From: Chelatococcus asaccharovorans
GTDB taxonomy: Bacteria; Pseudomonadota; Alphaproteobacteria; Rhizobiales; Beijerinckiaceae
Direction of reading: 5' to 3'
Assembly: GCF_003201475.1 (NCBI RefSeq)
Contig: NZ_QJJK01000017.1
Location: 62,001-126,000 of the forward strand
Length of the DNA stretch: 64,000 bases
Shown: positions 7,396 to 16,288 of the stretch, piece after piece
Numbering within the stretch: the first letter of the stretch is position 1
Layout: each line of letters starts with the position of its first letter
Made by a program: the position numbers and the translations under genes
The notes under the pieces: generated by a model
What the model saw: only the letters and a program-made list of their open reading frames with translations
Databases searched by the model: none
What the model was told of the DNA's origin: nothing

Positions 7396-9492
7396 GTGGA
7401 ATATAAGGGGACCGTTCGAAAAATGGCTCGTTTCGGCGAGGCGGTTTTTCGAGACGCCAGGCGGATGGACCTTGCCGTTTTCGCCCTGTCGGCGGCGGCA
7501 ACACTTTTGATTTATCTTGAAGCTCACAAGGATAGCCCGATAAAACCGCGCTTCCCCCAGCAGGGGAGCGGCTGGTGGGCCTGGTTCGATCAGTGGAAGT
7601 ATCTGCAGTCTACGCTCGCCTTCTCGCAAGGCAATCTGGACGCCGGAAATCATTGGTATTTGCCTGGCTATTCCCTTGCGGGCGCGCCGTTCGTCCATCT
7701 GACGCCCGCGAATCCCTTTCTGATCCCCAATCTGCTCTGTTTGCTCGCCGCGCTTTGGCTGTCAGGGGTCTTGCTTGCCGAACTGGTGCCGAACTGGCGC
7801 TGGGCGCGTATCGCCGGGTGGCTGACGTTTTTTGCAACGAACGTCGCCTATCCCCTAAGCCTCACGGCCTGGGTGATCCCATGGACGACGTCGCTCGTGG
7901 CGCCGATGGTCCTGCTATGCCTATGGGCCCTCGTGAGGGTCACGAGCGGTGGGCACCCCTTCATCCTCGGTGGCGTCGCGGGAGCGTCGGGCTCACTGAT
8001 TGCCGCCGCGCGTCCCGTCGACGCACTGGTGGTGCTGGGCGTAGCCGGCGCGACGGCCTGCGTGAGTCTCCTATGGCAGCGCACATCTTTGCGTTCGGTG
8101 GCCGCATTTATCCTTGGCGGCATTCTCGGCAGCGTTCTTGCCGTTGTGCTCCTCGCGATCCCCTATCTCATGATCTATGGATTTAAGCTCAGCGACTACA
8201 TCAAGATGAGCGACAGCATCGGCTTTGAATGGCGCCTCTTGCCGATGCGCTGGATAACTTTGGTCATCAGCCCCTTTCCGCTCTTTCCGGATGGTGCCGG
8301 AAAGGGATTGGCCGAGCGTTTCCCCTGGATCATCTCAGGTTTCGCCGGCATGGTTGCGTGCATCATCGTTGCGACTGGCGCGGCCGCACGGTTCCGCCAT
8401 CTCATTGTCGTTGGAACGACAGTCGCATACTTTATGCTTTATTTGACATACCGGGACCTACATCCTGGCGGGATGTGGTACTATGGAAACTATCACTATT
8501 TCAAATGGACGCTTCTTATATTCGCTTTATACAGTGTCTTGTTGGTGCACGAGCTCTTCGCGCAATCATTGCGGCAGGGTTTGGCGGTCGCGGCGATCGC
8601 CGTGATTGCGGTGGTCGTTCTCTTTGGCTGGCGCGCCTCCATCAAGATCGTCGGACCTTTCGAGACCACGTTCCGCGACCCGCGATTGATCGACTTTCCC
8701 AACGGTCTGGTCGATGTTGATGAGGGACTAGCGGTTTCGGCTATCGGCTCATGGTATAGCTTCTACATTGGACCTCACAGCATCCATCAGGGTGATCGCC
8801 GTTGGTCGTCCGGCGACTATAAGGCCTTGCCCTATCCGGGTGGCTTTCTGATCCTCCCGCTGCGTCGATCGCCGTCCGAACCGGCCTCCCTGCATTTTGG
8901 GGAGAATGTAACCCTGCTCGATCGGCCCGTTGTCAAAGTTCGCCAACGCCTGAGTTTTGGATTGCCGTGCTGGTTCGGCCGATGGTCCCGCGCTTGCACG
9001 GTCACCTTGCCCCTCGCGCCCGAGATAACACGCATCGGCGAGACCTTATCTGTCGGCGAGCCCAAAGCGAGCGTCCAAACGTTCGAGGCCTGGGATGAGC
9101 CCGAATTGGCCGGACGCTGGACGAACGGCAAACAGGCATCTCTGGTCTTCAACGTGGATGTGCCGAAGGGACAGGGCCTCAAGATCGAGATGGAAAGCAA
9201 CGCCTTCGTGCCTGAAGGGCAGCCGCCCACATCCGTGGCCGTCGCGGTCAATGGTGAAAAGCTGACGCGCTGGGCGATCGATCGTGGTGATCCGCGGTGG
9301 TTTTCCGTGACCGTACCGGCCCGCCTTTTGCGACCGGATGGCATTGTCATCGTCCGCGTGACCATCGCCAATCCACGCATCCCGATGGTCTTTGACCGCA
9401 GGACCTCGGATCCCCGCGAACTCGGGATGTTCTTGCGCAACGTCCGGTTTGAAGCCGCGCCTCCGGAGGCGCGCGCCGCGACTGGCAAATGA
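7396..9492 (+). CDS. Large multi-pass membrane protein, possibly GT-C glycosyltransferase-like; function unknown
   Basis: A 698-residue protein. The first ~440 residues carry about 10-11 hydrophobic helices, and the last ~240 are a soluble, beta-rich domain with KIEMESNAFVPEGQPPTSVA and TVPARLLRPDGIVIVRVTIA. After the first helix comes a conserved-looking loop, GWWAWFDQWKYLQSTLAFSQ, with an acidic residue near the membrane as in many GT-C sugar transferases. That is only a topological resemblance. The start is a GTG at 7396, or the ATG at 7423. Neighbours (tRNA-Val and convergent gph) give no functional hint. Polysaccharide or lipid glycosylation is a guess. Confidence 0.6.
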   Translation: MEYKGTVRKMARFGEAVFRDARRMDLAVFALSAAATLLIYLEAHKDSPIKPRFPQQGSGWWAWFDQWKYLQSTLAFSQGNLDAGNHWYLPGYSLAGAPFVHLTPANPFLIPNLLCLLAALWLSGVLLAELVPNWRWARIAGWLTFFATNVAYPLSLTAWVIPWTTSLVAPMVLLCLWALVRVTSGGHPFILGGVAGASGSLIAAARPVDALVVLGVAGATACVSLLWQRTSLRSVAAFILGGILGSVLAVVLLAIPYLMIYGFKLSDYIKMSDSIGFEWRLLPMRWITLVISPFPLFPDGAGKGLAERFPWIISGFAGMVACIIVATGAAARFRHLIVVGTTVAYFMLYLTYRDLHPGGMWYYGNYHYFKWTLLIFALYSVLLVHELFAQSLRQGLAVAAIAVIAVVVLFGWRASIKIVGPFETTFRDPRLIDFPNGLVDVDEGLAVSAIGSWYSFYIGPHSIHQGDRRWSSGDYKALPYPGGFLILPLRRSPSEPASLHFGENVTLLDRPVVKVRQRLSFGLPCWFGRWSRACTVTLPLAPEITRIGETLSVGEPKASVQTFEAWDEPELAGRWTNGKQASLVFNVDVPKGQGLKIEMESNAFVPEGQPPTSVAVAVNGEKLTRWAIDRGDPRWFSVTVPARLLRPDGIVIVRVTIANPRIPMVFDRRTSDPRELGMFLRNVRFEAAPPEARAATGK

Positions 9493-9549
9493 GGACCTTG
9501 CCGTGACGGTTGCAGGCTTGCCGCGCCAATCTCCCGCGCTGTTGCGGCG

Positions 9550-10251
9550 TCAGGCGCTGGAGGGTAGGGGCACCCGCGCGGGCAGGCTCGCGACCGCATC
9601 CCAGAGTTCGTCGAAATGGTCGATGATGCGATCGGGCCCAAGCTGATCGATGGGCACTTCCGTGTAGCCGAAAGGCACGGCGATGACCGGGATACCGGCC
9701 GCCTGGGCGGTCTTTATATCGGTCAGGGAATCGCCCACCATGACGGCGGTGGCGGGATCGCCTCCGGCGCGTGCGATGGTCTCGGTGAGATGACGCGGGT
9801 TGGGCTTGAAGACATCGAACGTATCGCGCCCGCAGATCGCGGCGAAGCGATCGGCGACACCGAGCAGTTCCAGAAGCTTGACGGATTGCGATTCGAACTT
9901 GTTCGTGCAGACCGCGAGCGCCCAGCCTGCCTCGCTGAAGCGTTGGAGGGATGCCTCGACGCCTTCGAACAGCTCGCTCATGTCGGCGATATGGTCGCTG
10001 TAATGCGCGATGAAATCCGAGAAGAGCCGCTCGAGCTCTTCGGCGTCGGCGGTGCGGCCACTGGCGGCGAGGCCACGCTCAAGGAGCGCTCGCGCGCCGG
10101 CTCCGATGAGATCGCGCGCCTGCTCCAGGGGCAGAGGCGGCAGATCCTCACGGGTGAGGATGACATTGAGCGTCCCGATGAGGTCGGGCGCGGTATCGGC
10201 CAGAGTGCCGTCGAGGTCGAAGACGAGAACACGGGGCGAGAGCTTGTGCAT
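9550..10251 (-). CDS. gph: Phosphoglycolate phosphatase Gph (HAD superfamily)
   Basis: The 233-residue HAD hydrolase removes phosphate from 2-phosphoglycolate, a by-product of DNA repair and of photorespiration-like metabolism. Motif I is VFDLDGTLADT (nucleophile and acid-base Asp pair), motif II is AVCTNK, and motif III/IV is KPNPRHL followed by VMVGDSLTDIKTAQAAGIPV. The alpha-helical cap lies in between (residues ~20-95). In rhizobia gph commonly lies next to rpiA; here gabD and two small genes are placed between them. It is convergent with the membrane protein gene. Confidence 0.93.
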   Translation of the reverse strand: MHKLSPRVLVFDLDGTLADTAPDLIGTLNVILTREDLPPLPLEQARDLIGAGARALLERGLAASGRTADAEELERLFSDFIAHYSDHIADMSELFEGVEASLQRFSEAGWALAVCTNKFESQSVKLLELLGVADRFAAICGRDTFDVFKPNPRHLTETIARAGGDPATAVMVGDSLTDIKTAQAAGIPVIAVPFGYTEVPIDQLGPDRIIDHFDELWDAVASLPARVPLPSSA

Positions 10252-10524
10252 GGGTGCAGCTAGCCGGAAATGCTCCCCTCACGCAAGACCGCGCGCGGGA
10301 TGCATGCCGGAGCGCCGGACGAGGGGCCGCGACGGCTGGGGCGGATCAGGGGATCGGTACCGATCGCGGACGCGAAAGGGCGCGCCCCGCCGCGATGGAA
10401 GGTGACGACGCGGAATGGCAACGCGAGGAATGGTAAACTGACGTTAAGTGATTCGGCCCCAGATCAGGCGCCGAGCCTTCTTTGTCTCGTCGATTGAAAT
10501 TGACTGCGCGCGTCAGGAAACCCC

Positions 10525-10956
10525 ATGATCACACCACCGTCCTTGCTTGCCAAGCGCATCGGTGTCGGCCTTTTCGCCGTCGTTGCCCTGGCGGGCGCGG
10601 CGCCCTTCGAATTCGTGCCGGCACCGCAGACCGATCTCAACCGCGTCTATCGCATCGATCGCGTGACCGGCGAGGTGGGAGCCTGCCAATACGGCCTGAA
10701 GGAAGGCACCATCGGTGTGACGTTCTGTTATGCCCCCGGTGAAGGCGCCGGCAAGCAGGTGCCGGGTGAATACGGCCTCGTCGCGTCCCGCCACGAGCGG
10801 GAGGGTGGTGTGTTCCGCGTGAATTTCCGGACCGGCGAAATGAGCGTCTGCTACGTGTTCAACGAACAGGTCGTCTGCACGCCGCAAGCCACGACGGCGA
10901 GTGGTCCGGCGACAGTGCCGCCTTCGTCCCAGTCGGAGGGGCAAAGCCCGCGCTGA
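10525..10956 (+). CDS. Small membrane-anchored or exported protein, unknown function
   Basis: A 143-residue protein with an N-terminal hydrophobic segment (RIGVGLFAVVALAGAAPF) that is either an anchor or a signal peptide. A compact domain follows with two similar halves, YRIDRVTGEVGACQYG...GVTFCYAPGEG and FRVNFRTGEMSVCYVF...VVCTP. Each half has an [RY]-x-[DN]-x-x-TGE-x-[GS]-x-C motif and paired cysteines, which suggests a duplicated beta-hairpin unit with disulfides. The tail is Ser/Thr/Pro-rich. I know no named family for it. Confidence 0.65.
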   Translation: MITPPSLLAKRIGVGLFAVVALAGAAPFEFVPAPQTDLNRVYRIDRVTGEVGACQYGLKEGTIGVTFCYAPGEGAGKQVPGEYGLVASRHEREGGVFRVNFRTGEMSVCYVFNEQVVCTPQATTASGPATVPPSSQSEGQSPR

Positions 10957-11045
10957 CTTTTTAAAAGGGGGGCGGCGCCGCTGCCGCTCTCCAAGGTGGA
11001 AGGCCGCGGTTCGATCGCTCCTGTCGTGATCTTGATGGCCAGGGT

Positions 11046-11279
11046 CTAGATCTTCATCGCCAAGTCGACGCCCGCCGACCGCGGGTCGCAGGTGCCGCGT
11101 TCGACCTCGTCCATAATGATGCGGCGCGTCATGGCCTTGAACGCGCCCCATTCGCCGAGTTCCGCGCCGCAGCCTGAGCATCGGACGGGGCTGTGATCGT
11201 TAAGGGCTTCGGGAAGCATGATCGCTGAACAATCGCAGGTTTCGCAGGCATAATTCGAAGTCAGGGCAAAGCCGCTCAT
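11046..11279 (-). CDS. Small zinc-ribbon-like protein, unknown function
   Basis: With the start at the ATG at 11279 this is a 77-residue protein. It has two cysteine knuckles, CETCDC and CSGCG, a zinc-ribbon arrangement (CxxC-x21-CxxC) suited to one structural Zn. The C-terminal helix ends in RRIIMDEVERGTCDPRS. The frame is open upstream to 11408, but that part is rich in unlikely residues and has no ribosome-binding site, so the shorter form is preferred. It is divergent from gabD (215 bases between starts). The function is not recognised. Confidence 0.5.
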   Translation of the reverse strand: MSGFALTSNYACETCDCSAIMLPEALNDHSPVRCSGCGAELGEWGAFKAMTRRIIMDEVERGTCDPRSAGVDLAMKI

Positions 11280-11494
11280 CGTCCAGATCCCGTTGTGCAG
11301 GTCATATGAGATTGTCGCCACGGTAACCCTGTGAGGCCCGCCTTGGTTCCCGAAAACTCCACGCATCGCGAATGCCGTTCGCACGCTCTGCCATTTGTCG
11401 GCCTTCACACGAGAGCGGCGATGGCGGCGCTTTGCGTGCCGGACGGCGCATGGTAGAGACGGGCTCCTTTGTGGGAGATCAGTGAGGCGTCGCC

Positions 11495-12943
11495 ATGCAG
11501 CTCAAAGATTCATCGCTTCTTGTCGAAGCCTGCTTCATTGACGGAGCCTGGGTGGGCGAGGGGGCAACGCCTGTCACCAACCCGGTCAACGGGGCGGTGA
11601 TCGCGAAAGTGCCGCATTTCGGCGCCGAGGAAACCACGCGCGCCGTCGAGGCGGCCGGCCGCGCACAGGCCGGTTGGGCCAAGCGTACCGCCAAGGAGCG
11701 CGCGGGTATCCTGCGCCGTTGGTTCGACCTCATCATCGCCAATCGCGATGATCTGGCCTTGATCATGACCTCCGAGCAGGGCAAGCCGCTGGCCGAGGCG
11801 CGCGGCGAGATCGACTATGCCGCGGCCTTCATCGAATTCTATGCCGAGGAGGCCAAGCGTCTTTACGGCGAGACCATTCCCTCGCCCTGGCCGAATGCGC
11901 GCATGGTCGTCATCCGCCAGCCTGTAGGCGTCGTCGCGGCGATCACGCCGTGGAATTTCCCCGCGGCCATGATCACCCGCAAGGTCGGGCCGGCGCTTGC
12001 TGCAGGTTGCGCCGCTGTGGTCAAGCCGGCAGGCGAGACGCCGCTGACGGCGCTGGCGCTCGGCCTCCTCGCCGAGCGCGCGGGGTTGCCGGCGGGTGTC
12101 CTGAATATCGTCACGGGTTCGGCCAAGGATATCGGCCGCGTCATGACCGAGCATCCGCTCGTCAAGCTCATCAGCTTCACGGGCTCGACCGAGGTGGGCA
12201 AGCTCCTGATGCGCCAGGCCGCTTCCACCGTGAAGAAGGTCGGGCTTGAACTCGGCGGCAATGCGCCTTTCATCGTCTTCGACGACGCCGATGTCGATGC
12301 GGCCGTCGAGGGCGCGATGGCCTCGAAGTTCCGCAACATGGGCCAGACCTGCGTCTGCGCCAACCGGCTCTATGTGCAGGCCGGGATCCACGATGCCTTC
12401 GTCGAGAAGCTCGCGGCGCGGGTCAAGGCGCTGAAGGTCGGCGACGGCACCGAGGCCGGCATCGAACAGGGGCCGCTGATCACCGACGCGGCCGTCGCCA
12501 AGGTCGAGGAGCATATCGCCGATGCCCTGTCCAAGGGCGCCGAGGTTCTTGTCGGCGGCAAGCGTCACCCGCTGGGGCACACCTTCTTCGAGCCGACCGT
12601 CCTCACCCATGTGAAGAAGGACATGATGATCGCGCGCGAGGAGACCTTCGGGCCGCTTGCGCCGGTGTTCCGCTTCGAGACCGAAGCGGACGTGATCGCC
12701 CAGTCCAACGATACCGAGTTCGGCCTCGCCGCCTATTTCTTCTCGCGCGACATCGGCCGCATCTTCCGGGTGGCCGAAGCGCTGGAATACGGCATCGTCG
12801 GTGTGAACTCGGGCCTCATCTCGACCGAAGTGGCGCCCTTCGGCGGCGTCAAGGAATCCGGCATCGGCCGCGAGGGCTCGCGGCACGGTATCGAGGAATA
12901 CACCGAGCTGAAATACATGCTGCTCGCGGGGCTCGACAAGTGA
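11495..12943 (+). CDS. gabD: NAD(P)-dependent succinate-semialdehyde dehydrogenase
   Basis: A 482-residue aldehyde dehydrogenase. It oxidises succinate semialdehyde (from GABA and related compounds) to succinate. [20 protein letters not shown] is the cofactor-binding start, [12 protein letters not shown] and [15 protein letters not shown] contain the catalytic Glu, [12 protein letters not shown] holds the catalytic Cys followed by a second Cys, as in redox-sensitive GabD, and [13 protein letters not shown] is the C-terminal motif. Its stop overlaps the rpiA GTG start by four bases, so the two are translationally coupled, although their pathways are unrelated. Confidence 0.93.
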   Translation: MQLKDSSLLVEACFIDGAWVGEGATPVTNPVNGAVIAKVPHFGAEETTRAVEAAGRAQAGWAKRTAKERAGILRRWFDLIIANRDDLALIMTSEQGKPLAEARGEIDYAAAFIEFYAEEAKRLYGETIPSPWPNARMVVIRQPVGVVAAITPWNFPAAMITRKVGPALAAGCAAVVKPAGETPLTALALGLLAERAGLPAGVLNIVTGSAKDIGRVMTEHPLVKLISFTGSTEVGKLLMRQAASTVKKVGLELGGNAPFIVFDDADVDAAVEGAMASKFRNMGQTCVCANRLYVQAGIHDAFVEKLAARVKALKVGDGTEAGIEQGPLITDAAVAKVEEHIADALSKGAEVLVGGKRHPLGHTFFEPTVLTHVKKDMMIAREETFGPLAPVFRFETEADVIAQSNDTEFGLAAYFFSRDIGRIFRVAEALEYGIVGVNSGLISTEVAPFGGVKESGIGREGSRHGIEEYTELKYMLLAGLDK

Positions 12944-13665
12944 GCGTCGAGGACGCCAAGCGCGAGGCGGCGGCGCGGGCCGTTGCTCTTGTGGAGGATG
13001 GCATGCGGCTCGGGCTCGGCACGGGCTCGACGGCGAAGCACTTCGTTGCCCTTCTGGGTGAACGTGTGCGTGGTGGCCTGAGTGTCATCGGCGTGCCGAC
13101 CTCGGAGCGCACCCGCGCCCAGGCCGAGGCCGAGGGCATTCCTCTCTCCGATCTCGATGCGACGCCGCAGCTCGACCTGACGGTCGACGGGGCTGATGAG
13201 ATCGACGAGGACTTGCGCCTCATCAAGGGGGGTGGGGGCGCCCTCCTGCGCGAGAAGATCGTGGCCGCCGCCAGCGCGCGTATGATCGTCATTGCCGATG
13301 ACAGCAAGCGGGTCGCGGTGCTCGGGCGGTTTCCCCTACCGATCGAGGTTGTACCCTTCGGACTTGGCGCCACGAAGCTCGCCGTCCGTGACGCAGCCGC
13401 TGGCGCGGGCTGCCGTGGCGATCTCAGGCTGCGCCGGCAAGCGGACAGCTCTCTCTTCGTGACTGACGGCGGCCACTATATCGTCGACGCTGCCTTCGGC
13501 GCCATTCCCGACCCCGAGGACCTCAGCCGGGCACTGCTCGCTGTCCCCGGCGTGGTGGATCACGGGCTGTTCATCGGCCTGGCGACGGCTGCGATCGTGG
13601 CCTCGCCGCACGGCATCTCCACTTACGGAGATCTCACAAAAACGCGCATGGTGCCAAGGAGTTAG
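12940..13665 (+). CDS. rpiA: Ribose-5-phosphate isomerase A
   Basis: A 241-residue RpiA that interconverts ribose 5-phosphate and ribulose 5-phosphate in the pentose phosphate pathway. Diagnostic motifs are [19 protein letters not shown] (phosphate loop), [20 protein letters not shown] (catalytic Asp and Glu) and [14 protein letters not shown]. The start is a GTG inside the end of gabD (GTGA overlap). The DUF2059 gene follows after six bases. The gph-rpiA-DUF2059-gor grouping is common in rhizobia and is split here by accessory genes. Confidence 0.95.
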   Translation: MSVEDAKREAAARAVALVEDGMRLGLGTGSTAKHFVALLGERVRGGLSVIGVPTSERTRAQAEAEGIPLSDLDATPQLDLTVDGADEIDEDLRLIKGGGGALLREKIVAAASARMIVIADDSKRVAVLGRFPLPIEVVPFGLGATKLAVRDAAAGAGCRGDLRLRRQADSSLFVTDGGHYIVDAAFGAIPDPEDLSRALLAVPGVVDHGLFIGLATAAIVASPHGISTYGDLTKTRMVPRS

Positions 13666-13671
13666 ATAGTC

Positions 13672-14205
13672 ATGACACGCGCTTTCAGCCGCATTACGTT
13701 CGCCGCGCTGGCCTTGGCGCTGACAACCGCCACGGCGGCCGTCGCGCAGCAGCCGGCGCCGCAGCCACCTGCCCAGACCGCGCCTCAGCCGACGCCAAGC
13801 CAGATCGCCGTCGCGCGCGAGGTCATCATCGGCTCGGGCATGGGGCGCTCGTTCGAAGCGCTCGTGCCGACCTTTGGCGAACAGATCAAGCAGCTGTTCG
13901 TGACCCGGCCGGAATTGACGAAGGATATCGATGCCACGCTTGAGCAGATCCGCCCGGAGATCGAGAAGCGCAAGGAGGAGTTGATTTCGAACGCCGCGCG
14001 TTTGATGGCGACGCATCTCAGCGAGGCCGACCTGCAGCAGATCAACACCTTCTTCGCTTCGTCAGCCGGCAAGAAATATGTCGAGACACAGCCGCTGGTG
14101 CTTGACGACATCTTCGACGCGATGCGCGAATGGGCCAATTCCACGGCCGACTTCGTCCTCAATCGCGTCCGCGAGGAAATGAAGAAGAAGGGCCACACGC
14201 TTTAG
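13672..14205 (+). CDS. DUF2059 domain-containing exported protein
   Basis: A 177-residue protein with a signal peptide (residues 1-25, cleavage near AVAQ) and a short Pro/Gln linker. A helical DUF2059 domain follows (about residues 45-170), with IAVAREVIIGSGMGRSFEAL, RKEELISNAARLMATHLSEA and LQQINTFFASSAGKKYVETQ. It is predicted to be periplasmic. The biochemical role of DUF2059 is unknown. It lies six bases after rpiA and is likely the last gene of gabD-rpiA-DUF2059. The stop codon directly abuts a palindromic repeat element. Confidence 0.88.
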   Translation: MTRAFSRITFAALALALTTATAAVAQQPAPQPPAQTAPQPTPSQIAVAREVIIGSGMGRSFEALVPTFGEQIKQLFVTRPELTKDIDATLEQIRPEIEKRKEELISNAARLMATHLSEADLQQINTFFASSAGKKYVETQPLVLDDIFDAMREWANSTADFVLNRVREEMKKKGHTL

Positions 14206-14404
14206 CAGGATGTTGAAGAATGGCTTTTTGAGCCGCTCACGTGTCTTCCCCGGCGAGATTGGCGAAGCCAATCGAGGGAAGGGGATCCAGAACTATGAAG
14301 AGCTTAACGTATTGCCCTGGATTCCCTTCCCCGCGGGCCTTGCGGCCCTCGGCCGGGAATGACACCGCTCCGGAGAGCAAAGCCTGAATTTTCCAACAGC
14401 CTAC
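14206..14404. repeat. Palindromic intergenic element with imperfect terminal inverted repeats (MITE-like)
   Basis: The ends are related inverted sequences: AGGATGTTGAAGAATGGCTT at the left, and AGGCTGTTGGAAAATTCAGG when the right end is read in reverse. Inside, GGAAGGGGATCCAG pairs with CTGGATTCCCTTCC. A small hairpin, TTGGCGAAGCCAA, lies in the left half. There is no coding capacity. It begins right after the DUF2059 stop codon. Confidence 0.65.
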
Positions 14405-14494
14405 TGGCTTGGAGCCGGCATTTCTTCTTCACGCCTATGCGACCGGGGCGGGATGCGCACGGCATCCCGCCTTTCTGGCGTTCTGCCCATTGCG

Positions 14495-15409
14495 TCACGC
14501 GCGTCGGGATCGCGGCGGCGGTGAAGAGGCCAAAGCCTTCGTGATCGCGTCGCATTGCAGCAGCACGACGCCGGCGAAGAAATCCTTGAAACGATCGACC
14601 ATCTGCGGTGTCACGGTGATGCGATTGTCCGGCGTTCGCAGGATCAGACCGGCCGCCTCCGCCTGGCGCAGGATGCTCAACACGTGGGCGCGCGACACGG
14701 AATAGCGCGCCGCGATACCTGCGATCGTCAGGCCGTCCCCCGACGGGCCGTTGGTCTTCGCGCCTTGCGCCAGATGGTTGGCGAGCAGCGCCAGGGCGAC
14801 CGGCATGCCACCGTCGCGATCGGCGAAGACAGTGAGCTCCGGCGCCCAGTCGAGCGGTCGCAGCCCGCTCCGAAAACAATCCATGAGCGCATGGACGAAG
14901 GCGGCGAGAAAGTCTTCCCGGCCCAGATTCTGTGTGCCCATGGCGCCTTCCGGCATGATGCCGGCGATGACTGTGAAAACTTGCACCAAGCGTTCGCGAT
15001 GGATGGCGAGGAGCTGCTCGGTCGGTATGAGCCGCCGCTCGCGCCGGTCGCGGCCGGGCCCTTCCGAGAGAAGGCCGAAAAGCCGCATGGTCGCGAGCAT
15101 CGCCGTGGCCCGTCCCGCACTGCAGACCCCGTGCGAGACGCAAGCCGTCTTGAGCCGTCCTGCTGTCAGTCCTGGTAAGTCCTGGCCTTCTTCACCATAA
15201 TAGTGCAGGTCAAGTGCCAGAAGGACCAGCAGGAAGCGTCCGCGATCGTTGAGAAGGCGGTTGAGGAGCCAACGGTTGCGGTATTGCGACGCGATGGTCT
15301 CCGCGAACCCTCGCAGGGCTTCCGTAAAGCGCGGATCGTTTTTCAGCGCGGCAATGCGTTCTTCGGTTGCACCACCTGTGCAGCGTCGCTCGTGCCCACG
15401 CTTATTCAT
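14495..15409 (-). CDS. Uncharacterised protein with C-terminal winged-helix-like domain (family member A)
   Basis: A 304-residue soluble protein that I cannot assign to a named family. The C-terminal third reads as a helix-turn-helix/wing: LTIAGIAARYSVSRAHVLSI, then LRQAEAAGLILRTPDNRITV. The N-terminal two thirds look like a second, degenerate winged-helix region followed by an all-helical segment. It aligns over almost its whole length with the protein at 21992-22972. Shared positions include RFxxAL near the N-terminus, DRRxxxLxP in the middle, GxPxxxxxxxxHxA before the HTH and VSxAHVxxxLxxAE in it. A DNA-binding role is inferred. The start could also be an internal ATG or GTG. Confidence 0.6.
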   Translation of the reverse strand: MNKRGHERRCTGGATEERIAALKNDPRFTEALRGFAETIASQYRNRWLLNRLLNDRGRFLLVLLALDLHYYGEEGQDLPGLTAGRLKTACVSHGVCSAGRATAMLATMRLFGLLSEGPGRDRRERRLIPTEQLLAIHRERLVQVFTVIAGIMPEGAMGTQNLGREDFLAAFVHALMDCFRSGLRPLDWAPELTVFADRDGGMPVALALLANHLAQGAKTNGPSGDGLTIAGIAARYSVSRAHVLSILRQAEAAGLILRTPDNRITVTPQMVDRFKDFFAGVVLLQCDAITKALASSPPPRSRRA

Positions 15410-15505
15410 CGGATCCGATCAATTTTTGCCATTGTATGGGGGCTGCTGCCGAGGCAATCGCCGGGAGCCGGCAGTTGCAGCGTCTCATCCGGCAGGGAGA
15501 AACAG

Positions 15506-15793
15506 ATGAAAACATGGATTCTCACAGGCATCGGTCTGCTGACTTTAGCGGTCGCCGCTGGCCTGCCGAGCGCGAGCCAGGCTGTTGTCTACTGCAAGAC
15601 GGTGGGGGTCCCCAAGGGCTGTGTTGCGCGTCCTGTGGGTGTCGGCGCGCCCGGCGTCGGGGTGAGGCCTGGCGTGGGCGTTGGGGCGGTTGGCGTTGGC
15701 GTACGTCCCGGCGTCGGCGTCGGAGCCCCGGGGGTGCGTCCACGCGGCGCAGTCAATCTGGGTGGTCCCGTCAATCGGCGCGGCGTGCGCTGA
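15506..15793 (+). CDS. Small exported protein with elastin-like Gly-Val-Gly-Val repeats
   Basis: With the ATG at 15506 (preceded by GGCAGGGAGA) this is a 95-residue protein. It has a signal peptide of about 26 residues ending ASQA, a short YCKTVGVPKGCVARP segment with two Cys, and then a 13-residue repeat GVGAxGVGVRPGV present about 2.5 times. The DNA copies differ mainly at third codon positions, so the protein sequence seems to be maintained. It is followed 27 bases later by another exported small protein, probably in the same transcript. Function unknown; exported and possibly surface-associated. Confidence 0.6.
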   Translation: MKTWILTGIGLLTLAVAAGLPSASQAVVYCKTVGVPKGCVARPVGVGAPGVGVRPGVGVGAVGVGVRPGVGVGAPGVRPRGAVNLGGPVNRRGVR

Positions 15794-15820
15794 ATTCTAC
15801 GCGTTCTCTGGAGGTCTATC

Positions 15821-16132
15821 ATGTCTCGTCGTTACATCATCCTTGCGCGGGCCGCTGTCCTCGCCGTGTCCGCGTCCGCCGCGATCACGCCCGCCATGAT
15901 CACGCTCGCCATGGCGAGCCCGGCGGGGGCTGCCGCCTGCGCGGCCAAGCTCGGCAAGTCGGCCCAGATCATCTACAATGCGGTCGCGCCGCAAGTCTCC
16001 GGGGGCGGCGACCTGCGTGGCCTGGTCACCGACCAGACGCGCGGGCTCGTGATGTCCGGCCAGATTTCGCGCGGTGATGCCCGCCCCGCGGCGGAAGCGG
16101 CCGGCCAGTGCCTGGAGCAACTGCGGTCTTGA
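15821..16132 (+). CDS. Small exported helical protein, unknown function
   Basis: A 103-residue protein with a long signal peptide (about residues 1-38, ending ASPAGAAA), then a helical domain with a Cys near each end (AACAAKLGKSAQIIYNAV ... AAGQCLEQLRS), which could form one disulfide. A TGGAGG ribosome-binding site precedes the ATG. It probably shares a transcript with the Gly-Val repeat protein upstream. I do not recognise a family. Similar short periplasmic proteins with a G-x-[LM]-[VM]-x-[ST]-G-x-[IL] core are frequent in Hyphomicrobiales. Confidence 0.6.
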   Translation: MSRRYIILARAAVLAVSASAAITPAMITLAMASPAGAAACAAKLGKSAQIIYNAVAPQVSGGGDLRGLVTDQTRGLVMSGQISRGDARPAAEAAGQCLEQLRS

Positions 16133-16143
16133 ATGACACCGAT

Positions 16144-16288
16144 CGATCGGCGCCGGGCGCCGATCGACTGCGCGCAGCGTCTCGCCAAAGCATAATCCGA
16201 CCGGAATGAAACGAGGATCGATAAGATTATGCTTGAAATAAAAGAGGTTAGAGCGCCGATCTGATACAATCAGATCGAAACGCGCTCT
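16144..16288. repeat. Cluster of palindromes between convergent genes
   Basis: Three hairpins lie in a row: CGATCGGCGC/GCGCCGATCG (16144-16166, perfect); AAGCATAATC/GATTATGCTT (16188-16234); and AGAGCG..CGATCTGA/TCAGATCG..CGCTCT (16250-16288). They fill the gap between the 103-residue protein gene and tctA, and the last one includes the tctA stop. They resemble palindromic repeats common in this order and could also end transcription from both sides. Confidence 0.6.

Noticed and set aside
15606-15750. Tandem repeat DNA in the Gly-Val protein gene as a CRISPR array
   Set aside because: The repeats are contiguous and coding, with no unique spacers.
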